From Acidiphilium rubrum (lineage in GTDB: Bacteria; Pseudomonadota; Alphaproteobacteria; Acetobacterales; Acetobacteraceae), in contig NZ_FTNE01000004.1 in the NCBI RefSeq assembly GCF_900156265.1, positions 155,931 through 219,930 of the forward strand: a DNA stretch of 64,000 nt. Reading direction: 5' to 3'. Positions 57,129-64,000 of this stretch are shown here, piece by piece (position 1 is the stretch's first letter; every line of letters begins with the position of its first letter). The translations under genes were made by a program, and so were the position numbers. Below the pieces are notes generated by a model. The model was not told the DNA's origin. It saw only the letters and a list, made by a program, of their open reading frames with translations, and ran no database searches.

Positions 57129-57314
57129 GCCGGGGTACACGGCGTATGCAGGCGTGGTTCTAGTCAGCGCGGGCTGGTTCGTAAAGGGCGGATCGGTGGT
57201 TTGATGCGAAGGTGTCGCATATTCTGACAAATCGTTTATCTTGGTGCCCATGCCGATCAAACCGCGCCGCTGCGTCGCTGCGATCATGAACCCGCTGGGT
57301 CCAGGCGAACTCGC

Positions 57315-58805
57315 ATGAGCCTCGGGCGGGGTGCTGCGCATGGGGCGGCCTGGAATCTGATGACCGCGGTCGGCGAGCGGGGGCTTGGCTTCATCGTGCT
57401 CGCGATCCTGATCCGCCATGTCACGCTGCGCGATGTGGGTGTGGTGGCGATTGCCTCCGCCCTGTCGGAGATCGGCCGGATGGTGACGACCGGTGGCGCC
57501 GGCGAGCAGGTGATCGCATCGCCGGGGGATCGGTCGGTCGAGGCGGGGGCGTTCTGGGCGCAGATGCTGCTGGCGCTCGCGATGTCTGCCGCCTTGTTCG
57601 CCGCGGCACCCTTGCTGGCGATGGCGTATGACGCACGGCCGATCGCCTGGGTGACGCGGGCTCTTTCGGTTAATATCGTGATCGGCGCGTTTCTGATCGT
57701 GCCGTCCGCAAGGCTGGCGCAGCGGTTCGGGTTTCGGGCGCTCAGCCTGATGTCGTTGGGTGCCACCAGCCTGGGTGGCGTGGTCGCGCTGGCGCTGGTG
57801 TTCACCGGCCATGGGCTGCCCGCACTGATCGCGCAGCGGATTGTGGGGATCACGTTTTATGCCGTTGCCGCCTCGATCACGGCGCGCTGGCGGCCGCCGG
57901 CGTTTCCGTCGTGGCGGGTGATCGGCGATGCGATGCGGTTCAACATTCCGATGATGGGGGCCGCGTTCGTCGATTATATCGCGGCGACGGGGTACGTCGT
58001 GCTGATAGGGATCCGCATGCCGGTGGCCGCGGTCGGGCAGTTCCGCATCGCGCAGCGCCTGGCCGAGGTGTTGCAGGAATTATCGATCTTTCCGGCGAGC
58101 AAGGTGTTTCTGCCGGTGTTCGTGGCGGTGCGCGATGAGCCTGAGCGGCGGTTTGCCGTGGCGCGGTCGCTGATGGATGTGATCGCGATTTTCTCGCTTG
58201 CGGCCGCGGCGATCGCCGGTGCGGTGGCCAAGCCGCTGGTGGTGCTGATGTTCGGGCCACGCTGGGTCGAGGCCGCACCCGTGTTTGCCGCGATGAGCCT
58301 GATCGTGCCGGCGGCGGCGATCTATGCCTTCGTCAATCCCATGCTCACGGCGTTGCGCCGGCCGGTGCTGGTCTCGGTGTTCGCCGGGCTCAATGCGGTG
58401 ACGATTGCGCTGGCCGCCTGGTTTGCCGCACCGTTCGGGTTGATCACGCTTGCCTGGACACTCGCATTGCGGGGGGTGGTGACGGCGCTGCTGCTGCTGC
58501 CGGCGCTCTCGATCGGGATCGGCCGGTCGGCATGGCCGCTGCTGCGGCTGTTCGTGGCACCGTTCATCGCCCTGATTGCCGCACGGGTTGCGGCGGCGGC
58601 CGCGGTATCGGCGTTTGCCGGCGGTGCCTCGCTGGGGGCGGGGGTGATGGTGGCGCAACTGGCGATCGGTGGTCTGGTGGCGGCGGCGGTGTTTCTGGGG
58701 GTGCTGCTGATCCTGGCACCGCAGCGGGTCATCGCACTGGCGCGGCGCCTGCTTGCGATATTTCGCCGGACGGTGGTGGTGGCGGAGGTGGCGGAAGCGG
58801 GCTAG
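57315..58805 (+). CDS. Oligosaccharide flippase-type membrane protein
   Basis: The 496-residue protein has about 12-14 hydrophobic segments of the MATE/MVF-superfamily Wzx type: [20 protein letters not shown] near the N-terminus, [39 protein letters not shown] and a C-terminal set of helices. It would flip lipid-linked saccharides across the inner membrane. No glycosyltransferase gene is adjacent, so its substrate is open; the PssD/PssE operon lies 40 kb away. Its last 77 bases overlap the end of the convergent lipB gene. Confidence 0.85.
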   Translation: MSLGRGAAHGAAWNLMTAVGERGLGFIVLAILIRHVTLRDVGVVAIASALSEIGRMVTTGGAGEQVIASPGDRSVEAGAFWAQMLLALAMSAALFAAAPLLAMAYDARPIAWVTRALSVNIVIGAFLIVPSARLAQRFGFRALSLMSLGATSLGGVVALALVFTGHGLPALIAQRIVGITFYAVAASITARWRPPAFPSWRVIGDAMRFNIPMMGAAFVDYIAATGYVVLIGIRMPVAAVGQFRIAQRLAEVLQELSIFPASKVFLPVFVAVRDEPERRFAVARSLMDVIAIFSLAAAAIAGAVAKPLVVLMFGPRWVEAAPVFAAMSLIVPAAAIYAFVNPMLTALRRPVLVSVFAGLNAVTIALAAWFAAPFGLITLAWTLALRGVVTALLLLPALSIGIGRSAWPLLRLFVAPFIALIAARVAAAAAVSAFAGGASLGAGVMVAQLAIGGLVAAAVFLGVLLILAPQRVIALARRLLAIFRRTVVVAEVAEAG

Positions 58806-59478
58806 GCGCGTCGCCGAAAATGCGGGCGAAGCCTGATCGCAGCGCGGCATCGACCGCTGGCATGGGTGCGGCGATCCCGAGCGCTGCCAGCGAGGTCACG
58901 CCGTGGGCGCTGATGCCGCAGGGGATGATGCCGTCATAGGCCGCGAGGTCGGGGGCAACGTTCAGGGCGATGCCGTGATAGCTCACCCAGCGCGAGACCC
59001 TGACGCCGATCGCGGCGATTTTGGCTTCGCGGCCGCTGGCCGGATCGGCGACCCAGATGCCGACGCGGCCTTCGCGGGTTTCGCCGTGCACCCCGAAAAC
59101 GGCCAGGGTTTCGATCAGCCAGGCTTCGAGCCCGGCGACGAACTGGCGGATGTCGCGCGCGGGCACGATGCCGTGTGGGCGGGCGAGGTCGAGCATGACA
59201 TAGGCGATGCGCTGGCCCGGCCCGTGGTAGGTCCATTGGCCGCCACGGCCGGTGCGGAAAATCGGCGTGGCGCCAGGGGCGACGAGGTCAGTATCCTGCG
59301 CCGAGGTGCCGGCGGTGTAGAGCGGCGGGTGTTCGACCAGCCAGATTTGCTCGCGGGCTGTCCCTGCGCGGATCGCGGCGGCGCGGGCCTGCATGGTCGC
59401 GAGCCCGGCCTGGTAATCGAGCAGGCCGGGTTCGGTTTTCCACTCGATCGGGGTGGTTGTTGATACCGGCTGATCCAT
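58729..59478 (-). CDS. lipB: Lipoyl(octanoyl) transferase
   Basis: The 249-residue enzyme transfers octanoyl groups from acyl carrier protein to lipoyl domains. Motifs are [33 protein letters not shown], the catalytic Lys in [13 protein letters not shown] and the catalytic Cys in [14 protein letters not shown]. The C-terminal 25 residues are an oligo-proline, low-complexity tail, encoded opposite the 3' end of the flippase gene, and are not part of the usual family. Confidence 0.93.
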   Translation of the reverse strand: MDQPVSTTTPIEWKTEPGLLDYQAGLATMQARAAAIRAGTAREQIWLVEHPPLYTAGTSAQDTDLVAPGATPIFRTGRGGQWTYHGPGQRIAYVMLDLARPHGIVPARDIRQFVAGLEAWLIETLAVFGVHGETREGRVGIWVADPASGREAKIAAIGVRVSRWVSYHGIALNVAPDLAAYDGIIPCGISAHGVTSLAALGIAAPMPAVDAALRSGFARIFGDAPSPLPPPPPPPPSGEISQAGAAPVR

Positions 59479-59502
59479 CGGCTATAGCGCTCCCGCGACG
59501 GT

Positions 59503-59585
59503 GCGGCCGTGGCGAAATGGTAGACGCGCAAGCTTGAGGTGCTTGTGGGGGAAACCCTGTGGAAGTTCGAATCTTCTCGGCCGCA
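59503..59585 (+). tRNA. tRNA-Leu (GAG)
   Basis: Acceptor GCGGCCG pairs with CGGCCGC at the 3' end, discriminator A at 59585. The anticodon loop CTTGAGG contains GAG, there is a variable arm GTGGGGGAAACCCTG, and the T arm is AGTTCGAATCTTC. CCA is not encoded. Confidence 0.95.
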
Positions 59586-59734
59586 TGACCCTCCCCGATC
59601 CGGGGTTTTTGCCGTTTTTTCGTAAAAACGACGACCTTGCTTTTTCCCGATCGATGCCAAGCAGCCATGCGGTGCTGCGGTTGCCCGGATGTGAGGCATC
59701 GCGCATTGTCGGGGCAGCAGGGAGATCAGATAGC

Positions 59735-62005
59735 ATGGACGACACGCTCCGTAAGGCCGCACTCGATTATCACCGCTACCCGCGGCCGGGCAAACTCACC
59801 ATCACACCGACCAAGCGGATGGAGACCTCGCGCGATCTCTCGCTCGCCTATTCGCCCGGCGTGGCGGCCGCCTGCCTCGCGATCAAGGACGATCCGGATA
59901 CCGCCTATGACTACACGATCAAGGGCAATCTGGTCGCGGTGATCACCAACGGCACCGCGGTGCTCGGGCTCGGCAATATCGGGGCGCTCGCATCCAAGCC
60001 GGTGATGGAGGGCAAGGCGGTGCTCTTCAAGAAATTCGCAGGCATCGACACGTTCGACATCGAGGTGAACGAGCCCGATCCGGATAAATTCATCGAAGTG
60101 GTCGCCGCCCTGGAGCCGAGTTTCGGCGGCATCAATCTTGAGGATATCAAGGCGCCGGAGTGTTTCCGGATCGAGCAGACCTTGCGGGCGCGGATGAATA
60201 TTCCGGTGTTCCACGACGACCAGCATGGCACCGCCATTATTGTGGGTGCAGCGGTGCTGAATGCGCTGAAGGTGCAGGGCAAGTCGATCGAATCGGTGAA
60301 AATCGTCTCGTCCGGCGCCGGTGCGGCAGCACTTTCCTGCGTCAATATCCTGATCGCGCTGGGGGCTCTGCGCGAGAATATCACGATGACCGATATCGAA
60401 GGCGTGATCTATCAGGGGCGGCCCAAGCTCGATGCGACGCTGGAACCGGTGGCGCGCGAGACCAACGCGCGCACTCTGTCCGAAGTGCTGGACGGGGCGG
60501 ATATTTTTCTGGGGCTTTCGGCACCCGGCGTGTTGAAGGCGGAATGGCTCGACAAATTCGCGCCGAATCCGCTGATCCTGGCGCTGGCGAATCCCGAGCC
60601 TGAAATTCTGCCCGAGCTGGTGGCCGCGCATCGGCCGGATGCGATCATCTGCACCGGGCGGAGCGATTTTCCGAACCAGGTCAACAACGTGCTGTGCTTT
60701 CCGTTCATTTTTCGCGGCGCGCTCGATGTCGGGGCGACGGCGATCACCGAGGGGATGAAACTGGCCGCGGTCAAGGCGATTGCCGAACTCACGCGGATCG
60801 AGGCATCGGACACGGTGGCGGCGGCCTATGGCGGCCATGCGCCGGTGTTCGGGCGGGATTACATCATTCCCAAACCGTTTGATACGCGGTTGATCCTGCA
60901 TATTGCCCCGGCGGTCGCCCGGGCGGCGATGGCGGAAGGGGTCGCGCGCCGGCCGATTGCGGATTTTGATGTCTATATCAGGGAACTCGAGCGGTTCGTG
61001 TTCCGCTCCGGCCTGCTGCTGCGCCCCGTCATCGAGGTGGCGCGGTCGGCGAAATCGCGCATCGTCTATGCCGAAGGCGAGGACGAACGGGTGCTGCGGG
61101 CGGCGCAAAGCGTGGTCGATGATCATTTGGGCGTGCCGCTGCTGGTCGGTGATACCAACGCCATCGTGCAGCGGATCGGCGCGCTCGGGCTGCGGATGAA
61201 ACCCGAACAGGATTTCCGGGTGATCGACCTCGCGCGCGATACCGCCCTGTCCGCCAGGCTGCTCGCCGATTACCAGCGCCTGGTCGGCCGTCGGGGCGTG
61301 CCGCCGGATGCCGCGGCGCGCCAACTCGCGCGGCGGCCCACCGTCGCGGCGGCGATGATGCTGGCCTCCGACGAGGCGGATGCCGCGATCTGCGGCGGAC
61401 TCGGCGATTGGTCGCGCCAGTTCCGCTACGCGCTGCCGATCATTCCGCGCCAGAAAGGCATCAACCGGATCTCCGCCGTTACCGCGCTGATCCTGCAGAG
61501 CGGCAATCTGTTCTTCTGCGACACGCATGTGAACGAAGATCCGAGCGCCGAAGATATCGCGGAAATGACCCATCTGGCGAGTGCGATGGTGACGCGTTTC
61601 GGGATCGCACCGAAAGTGGCGCTGCTGTCGCATTCCAATTTCGGCGCCGCGCAATCGGCCTCGGCGCGCAAGATGCGCAAGGCCCTGGCACTCATTCGCG
61701 CGCAGGACCCTGACCTCGAGGTGGACGGCGAAATGCACGCCGATGACGCGCTGTTCGAGCCGATCCGCAATCGCTCGGTCTGCGATTCCCGCCTGACCGG
61801 CTCGGCCAATCTGCTGGTGATGCCGAATATCGACGCCGCCAATATCAGCTTCAACCTGCTGAAAGCCGCCGGCGAGGCGGTGACCGTGGGGCCGCTGCTG
61901 CTCGGCCTCGCCAAGCCGCTGCATATCGCGGTGCCGAGCGTGACGGCGCGCGGGTTGGTGAATATGAGCGCGGTGGCGGCGATGGAGGCTGTGCTGGCGG
62001 GGTAG
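59735..62005 (+). CDS. maeB: NADP-dependent malic enzyme with phosphotransacetylase-like domain
   Basis: The 756-residue protein has an N-terminal malic enzyme domain (MDDTLRKAALDYHRYPRPGK, SLAYSPGVAAACLAI, VFHDDQHGTAIIVGAAVLNA, SGAGAAALSCVNIL) and a C-terminal PTA-like domain (about residues 430-756: YAEGEDERVLRAAQSVVDDH, LLSHSNFGAAQSASARKM). It decarboxylates malate to pyruvate with NADPH formation; the PTA-like domain is normally regulatory, not catalytic. GGGAG lies before the ATG at 59735, and upstream codons overlap tRNA-Leu and are excluded. Confidence 0.95.
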   Translation: MDDTLRKAALDYHRYPRPGKLTITPTKRMETSRDLSLAYSPGVAAACLAIKDDPDTAYDYTIKGNLVAVITNGTAVLGLGNIGALASKPVMEGKAVLFKKFAGIDTFDIEVNEPDPDKFIEVVAALEPSFGGINLEDIKAPECFRIEQTLRARMNIPVFHDDQHGTAIIVGAAVLNALKVQGKSIESVKIVSSGAGAAALSCVNILIALGALRENITMTDIEGVIYQGRPKLDATLEPVARETNARTLSEVLDGADIFLGLSAPGVLKAEWLDKFAPNPLILALANPEPEILPELVAAHRPDAIICTGRSDFPNQVNNVLCFPFIFRGALDVGATAITEGMKLAAVKAIAELTRIEASDTVAAAYGGHAPVFGRDYIIPKPFDTRLILHIAPAVARAAMAEGVARRPIADFDVYIRELERFVFRSGLLLRPVIEVARSAKSRIVYAEGEDERVLRAAQSVVDDHLGVPLLVGDTNAIVQRIGALGLRMKPEQDFRVIDLARDTALSARLLADYQRLVGRRGVPPDAAARQLARRPTVAAAMMLASDEADAAICGGLGDWSRQFRYALPIIPRQKGINRISAVTALILQSGNLFFCDTHVNEDPSAEDIAEMTHLASAMVTRFGIAPKVALLSHSNFGAAQSASARKMRKALALIRAQDPDLEVDGEMHADDALFEPIRNRSVCDSRLTGSANLLVMPNIDAANISFNLLKAAGEAVTVGPLLLGLAKPLHIAVPSVTARGLVNMSAVAAMEAVLAG

Positions 62006-62010
62006 GGAAG

Positions 62011-62060
62011 GGAAGGCTTCTTTTTTGTAAAAAAGAAGCAAAAAACTTTTTGACTCTGGG
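62011..62060. repeat. Dispersed hairpin repeat, copy 4
   Basis: GCTTCTTTTTT-GT-AAAAAAGAAGC (62016-62039), then AAAAAACTTTTTGACTC. Six bases after the maeB stop. The tail matches copy 2 at 47531 closely. Confidence 0.88.
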
Positions 62061-62084
62061 ACTGGGGGTTTGGCTGGATTTCGC

Positions 62085-62140
62085 CACCTCCGCACGCCCA
62101 TATTGTTACGATATCGTAACGATATGGGCGTGCGGAGGTG
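62085..62140. repeat. 56-bp near-perfect palindrome
   Basis: Arms 62085-62112 and 62113-62140 are complementary at 27 of 28 positions, with no spacer; the centre is GTTACGAT-ATCGTAAC and the outer arms are CACCTCCGCACGCCCATA-type sequence. It lies between the convergent ends of maeB and the hypothetical gene. There is no T-run, so it is not a standard terminator. Confidence 0.95.
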
Positions 62141-62146
62141 CGTTGA

Positions 62147-62734
62147 TCACGCGGGCTGAATTTTGAAAGCGGGGGTTGGTGTGGGGGATTCGGACGCGGT
62201 GGGTTCCGGGGTGCCGAAGAGGATGTGGCGGCGGGAGTCGGGCGGTGGGTCGGGGGCGAAGGGGGGTTCGGTGGGCAGGTCGATGCCCATGGCGTTGTAG
62301 AGCGGGGTCAGGATGCGGATGAGTTTTGGGTTGGCGGCAAGGAATCCTGCAAATTCGGGGTCGGCGAGGATGTGTTGCAGGGTGAAGCGGGTGAAGCCGG
62401 TTTCGGGGATCAGGCGGTAGAGCCAGGCTTCGCGGCACGGCAGGGTGAGGCGTTTGCGGCGGGCGCGGGGTGGCTGCTCGGGCTGTGGTTGGGATTCGGG
62501 TGGGATTTCGGGCGTTGGTTTGGGGGTTGGTTTGGCGCGGGGTGGCATGGGGCCGCGGGCGAGGGCGGCGAGGAAGCGGGTGGTGAGGTTTTGCAGGCGG
62601 GTCCAGATCAAATTGACCATGGGGACGGGAACGTAGCCGGCGGGGCCGTGTTCGGCCACGGCGTCGCACAGCGCGTTCATCATGATGATGAAGCAGCGGA
62701 TGACGAACGGGGGGTTGGTTGGGGTTGCTGACAC
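62147..62734 (-). CDS. Conserved-type hypothetical protein, proline-rich
   Basis: The GTG at 62734 gives 195 residues: VSATPTNPPFVIRCFIIMMN, then RLQNLTTRFLAALARG, a Pro/Lys/Glu linker and a C-terminal helical part LPCREAWLYRLIPETGFTRF, LQHILADPEFAGFLAANPKL, ending in a Pro-rich tail. I recall similar proteins from Acetobacteraceae but cannot name a function; no catalytic motif is visible. The start is uncertain: ATG codons at MMNALCDAV are also possible. The frame stays open far upstream, but that part is opposite the J-domain gene and looks non-coding. Confidence 0.6.
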   Translation of the reverse strand: MSATPTNPPFVIRCFIIMMNALCDAVAEHGPAGYVPVPMVNLIWTRLQNLTTRFLAALARGPMPPRAKPTPKPTPEIPPESQPQPEQPPRARRKRLTLPCREAWLYRLIPETGFTRFTLQHILADPEFAGFLAANPKLIRILTPLYNAMGIDLPTEPPFAPDPPPDSRRHILFGTPEPTASESPTPTPAFKIQPA

Positions 62735-62949
62735 GTTGGTAGCATAACCCGCCAGGGTGGGGGGTGAGAAAGCAGAAAATTCCGGCGCAACCCGGCCTTC
62801 GCCCCACAACAGCAACACCCCGCCCCGCCGAAATGCAAAAAAACGGCCCGTCGGGGGCAATCGCGTGATTTTCCGCTTGTTCAACAACGCGTTTGATGGC
62901 TTCGATGCTAGTGCATGAAGATGTCCGATCGAACCCGGGATCGAAATTT

Positions 62950-63414
62950 GTGAAGAGCGACGTCGATCGCTGGTTGATCGCCGCCGTGCTGGGACTGGCG
63001 GCACTCGCCGTGCTGTTCTGGCCACAACCAAACGGCAAACGCGATTGGCACACCGGATTGCGCCACCCCGCCCTGTGGGTGCTGCTGTCGCTCGCCGCCA
63101 GCTTCGCCGCGACCGCCTGGCTGCCCGGACGCGGTATCGTCGTGCTCGGCTTGCTCCCATTCCTCGGCACACTCTGGCCCCGACGCACCACCCCACCCAA
63201 CCCACCACCCCAGCCGCCCCGCGCGGCACCACCGCCCAAAATAATGTCGCGCGCCGAAGCCCTCGATGTGTTCGGCCTCACCCCCAGCACGACACGCGAA
63301 GAAGTGCTTGAAGCCTACCGGCATATGCTGTGGTTCGCGAACCCCGATCACGGCGGCTCCGAATGGCTGATCGATAAATTGAACGAAGCCCGCGACGTCC
63401 TGCTCAAACGGTGA
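62950..63414 (+). CDS. Membrane-anchored J-domain-like protein with NPD motif
   Basis: The GTG at 62950 gives 154 residues with two hydrophobic segments (WLIAAVLGLAALAVLFW and WVLLSLAASFAATAWL), a short Pro-rich linker, and a C-terminal J-like domain: SRAEALDVFGLTPSTTREEV, EAYRHMLWFANPDHGGSEWL, DKLNEARDVLLKR. In active J-domains the loop is HPD, needed to stimulate DnaK; here it is NPD. The layout resembles small membrane J-proteins of alphaproteobacteria (DnaJ-like Tim14 type). Starts at 62893 and 62896 are possible alternatives. Confidence 0.7.
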   Translation: MKSDVDRWLIAAVLGLAALAVLFWPQPNGKRDWHTGLRHPALWVLLSLAASFAATAWLPGRGIVVLGLLPFLGTLWPRRTTPPNPPPQPPRAAPPPKIMSRAEALDVFGLTPSTTREEVLEAYRHMLWFANPDHGGSEWLIDKLNEARDVLLKR

Positions 63415-63464
63415 CACCCCAGCATGAGATCCAGGGTTTTTGCGTGTGAGCCTTGGGTAAGGAA

Positions 63465-63512
63465 GGCGGGGGGCTTTGCCCCCTCGACCCCCACTAAGGG
63501 CGGAGCCCTTAG
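63465..63512. repeat. Two short GC hairpins in the gap before the IS element
   Basis: GGGGGCTTTGCCCCC and AAGGGCGGAGCCCTT lie close together, followed by AGAACCC. The arrangement resembles common intergenic hairpins of GC-rich alphaproteobacteria. No T-run follows. Confidence 0.6.
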
Positions 63513-63519
63513 AACCCGC

Positions 63520-63598
63520 TAGTTTTAGGCAAGGGGAGGGCGCAGCCTCGGACTTTCCGCTGATCTGACCTGGACAGCCCTCCCCTTGCCTAAAACTA
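63520..63598. repeat. 22-bp perfect inverted repeat
   Basis: Arms 63520-63541 and 63577-63598 (TAGTTTTAGGCAAGGGGAGG then C, and its exact complement) are separated by 35 bases. It stands just outside the IS66-type element. Confidence 0.92.
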
Positions 63599-63604
63599 AT
63601 AGAT

Positions 63605-64000
63605 GTAACTGCCCAGGTATGTTCTGCTCCGGCATTTGACCGACTACGGGCAAGTGTGAGTCAAGGTGTGTATGGCATCGCCCGCACCTCCTGCTGCATT
63701 GGATATTCCGGCTGATGTTGCCTTCTACCAGGCGATCATCGCTGAATTGCGTGCTCAGAATGCGGTGCTTTTGGCGCGCGTGGCGGAGCTTGAGCGCCAA
63801 CTTGGGCTGCATAGCGGCAACAGCGGCAAGCCGCCTTCCAGCGACGGGCTGAAGAAGCCGCCGCGCACCAGCAGCCTGCGCGCGGCGTCGGGCAAGCCCT
63901 CCGGCGGCCAGTCCGGCCATCCCGGCAAGACGCTGAGCCGGGTGGCGCACCCTGATACGACAATTGATCATTTTCCGCCGTCGTGCAGCGGCTGCGGTGC
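63605..64000 (+). mobile_element. IS66-family insertion sequence, left end (partial)
   Basis: The transposase N-terminus starts at 63672 and the sequence before it (from about GTAACTGCCCAGG at 63605) looks like the left terminus. The exact boundary and the right end cannot be seen. No target duplication can be checked. Confidence 0.6.
63672..64000 (+). CDS. IS66-family transposase, N-terminal part (partial)
   Basis: The frame from the ATG at 63672 is open to the end of the window (109 full codons): MASPAPPAALDIPADVAFYQ, a coiled-coil segment AIIAELRAQNAVLLARVAEL, the motif GLHSGNSGKPPSSDGLKK and the zinc-binding CSGCG start at the edge. The LHSGNSGKPPSSD motif is characteristic of the IS66 transposase N-terminal domain. 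The DDE catalytic domain lies beyond the window. Confidence 0.9.
   Translation, partial: MASPAPPAALDIPADVAFYQAIIAELRAQNAVLLARVAELERQLGLHSGNSGKPPSSDGLKKPPRTSSLRAASGKPSGGQSGHPGKTLSRVAHPDTTIDHFPPSCSGCG

Noticed and set aside
59726..62101. 791-codon minus-strand frame opposite maeB
   Set aside because: Low-complexity Arg/His composition, opposite a textbook malic enzyme; the frame even crosses the hairpin repeat.

Overview
The window is GC-rich, densely packed alphaproteobacterial chromosome, most likely from a member of the Acetobacteraceae or a close relative. This rests on gene content: a FYDLN-type acidic zinc protein, GapR, an NDUFA12 homologue, a CP4-like EPSP synthase, an Asp-rich (Mg-type) HemB, a DUF1244 protein, and a dispersed GCTTC(T)n/(A)nGAAGC intergenic hairpin repeat that I recall (unverified) from acetic acid bacteria. 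No rRNA or CRISPR is visible. Two tRNA genes (Ser-GCU, Leu-GAG) are present.

Layout. 0-9.7 kb, minus strand: start of a solute symporter with its DUF3311 partner, a metallopeptidase relative, rpmG, an S41 protease overlapping rnr, a YihY-type membrane protein overlapping an alpha/beta hydrolase, a class III CoA-transferase, a small helical protein and the FYDLN protein. 9.7-13.7 kb, plus strand: aroA-cmk-parE. 13.8-18.7 kb, minus: a four-gene surface-polysaccharide-like operon (secreted protein, glutaminase-dead asparagine-synthetase-like enzyme, PssD/PssE glycosyltransferase pair). 18.7-24.5 kb, minus: an ABC exporter pair, eno, a RidA protein and a truncated NrdJ-like TSCPD protein with tandem NrdR-type boxes upstream. 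24.6-26.4 kb, plus: NDUFA12 homologue, mlaD, DUF2155. 26.5-30.4 kb: three tandem OmpA-family genes whose C-terminal coding regions and terminators are nearly identical.

30.4-36.0 kb: tyrosine phosphatase with a secreted protein, EthD, pyk, then small genes (DUF1244, gapR, CsbD, GlsB/YeaQ) and hemB. 36.2-43.2 kb, plus: a tightly overlapping operon rpiB-glyA-nrdR-ribD-ribE-ribB(A)-ribH-nusB-thiL joining one-carbon, dNTP-control, riboflavin, antitermination and thiamine functions. 43.2-47.5 kb: an acyl-CoA module (SDR, quinone-oxidoreductase-like MDR, acyl-CoA dehydrogenase, and a divergent ACAD10-like phosphotransferase). 47.5-50.3 kb: inverted dispersed repeats, a GST and a flavin monooxygenase. 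50.3-57.0 kb: an L-fucose-type catabolic operon (lactonase, dehydrogenase, dehydratase), a divergent GntR/FadR regulator and a CUT2-type sugar ABC transporter, apparently sharing an operator-like motif. 57.0-64.0 kb: tRNA-Ser, a flippase, lipB, tRNA-Leu, maeB, a striking 56-bp palindrome, a lineage-type hypothetical protein, a membrane J-domain-like protein and the left end of an IS66-family element.

A recurring theme is proteins that keep a fold but have lost a catalytic signature: HEIGN instead of HExxH, Gly2 instead of Cys2, a GTP-cyclohydrolase II domain without its cysteines, NPD instead of HPD, and half of a class II ribonucleotide reductase. The candidates I would follow first for undescribed biology are the NrdR-box/NrdJ-like gene and the 13.8-18.7 kb operon. 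All coordinates with adjusted starts rest on Shine-Dalgarno sites, stop-start overlaps or family N-termini as stated.
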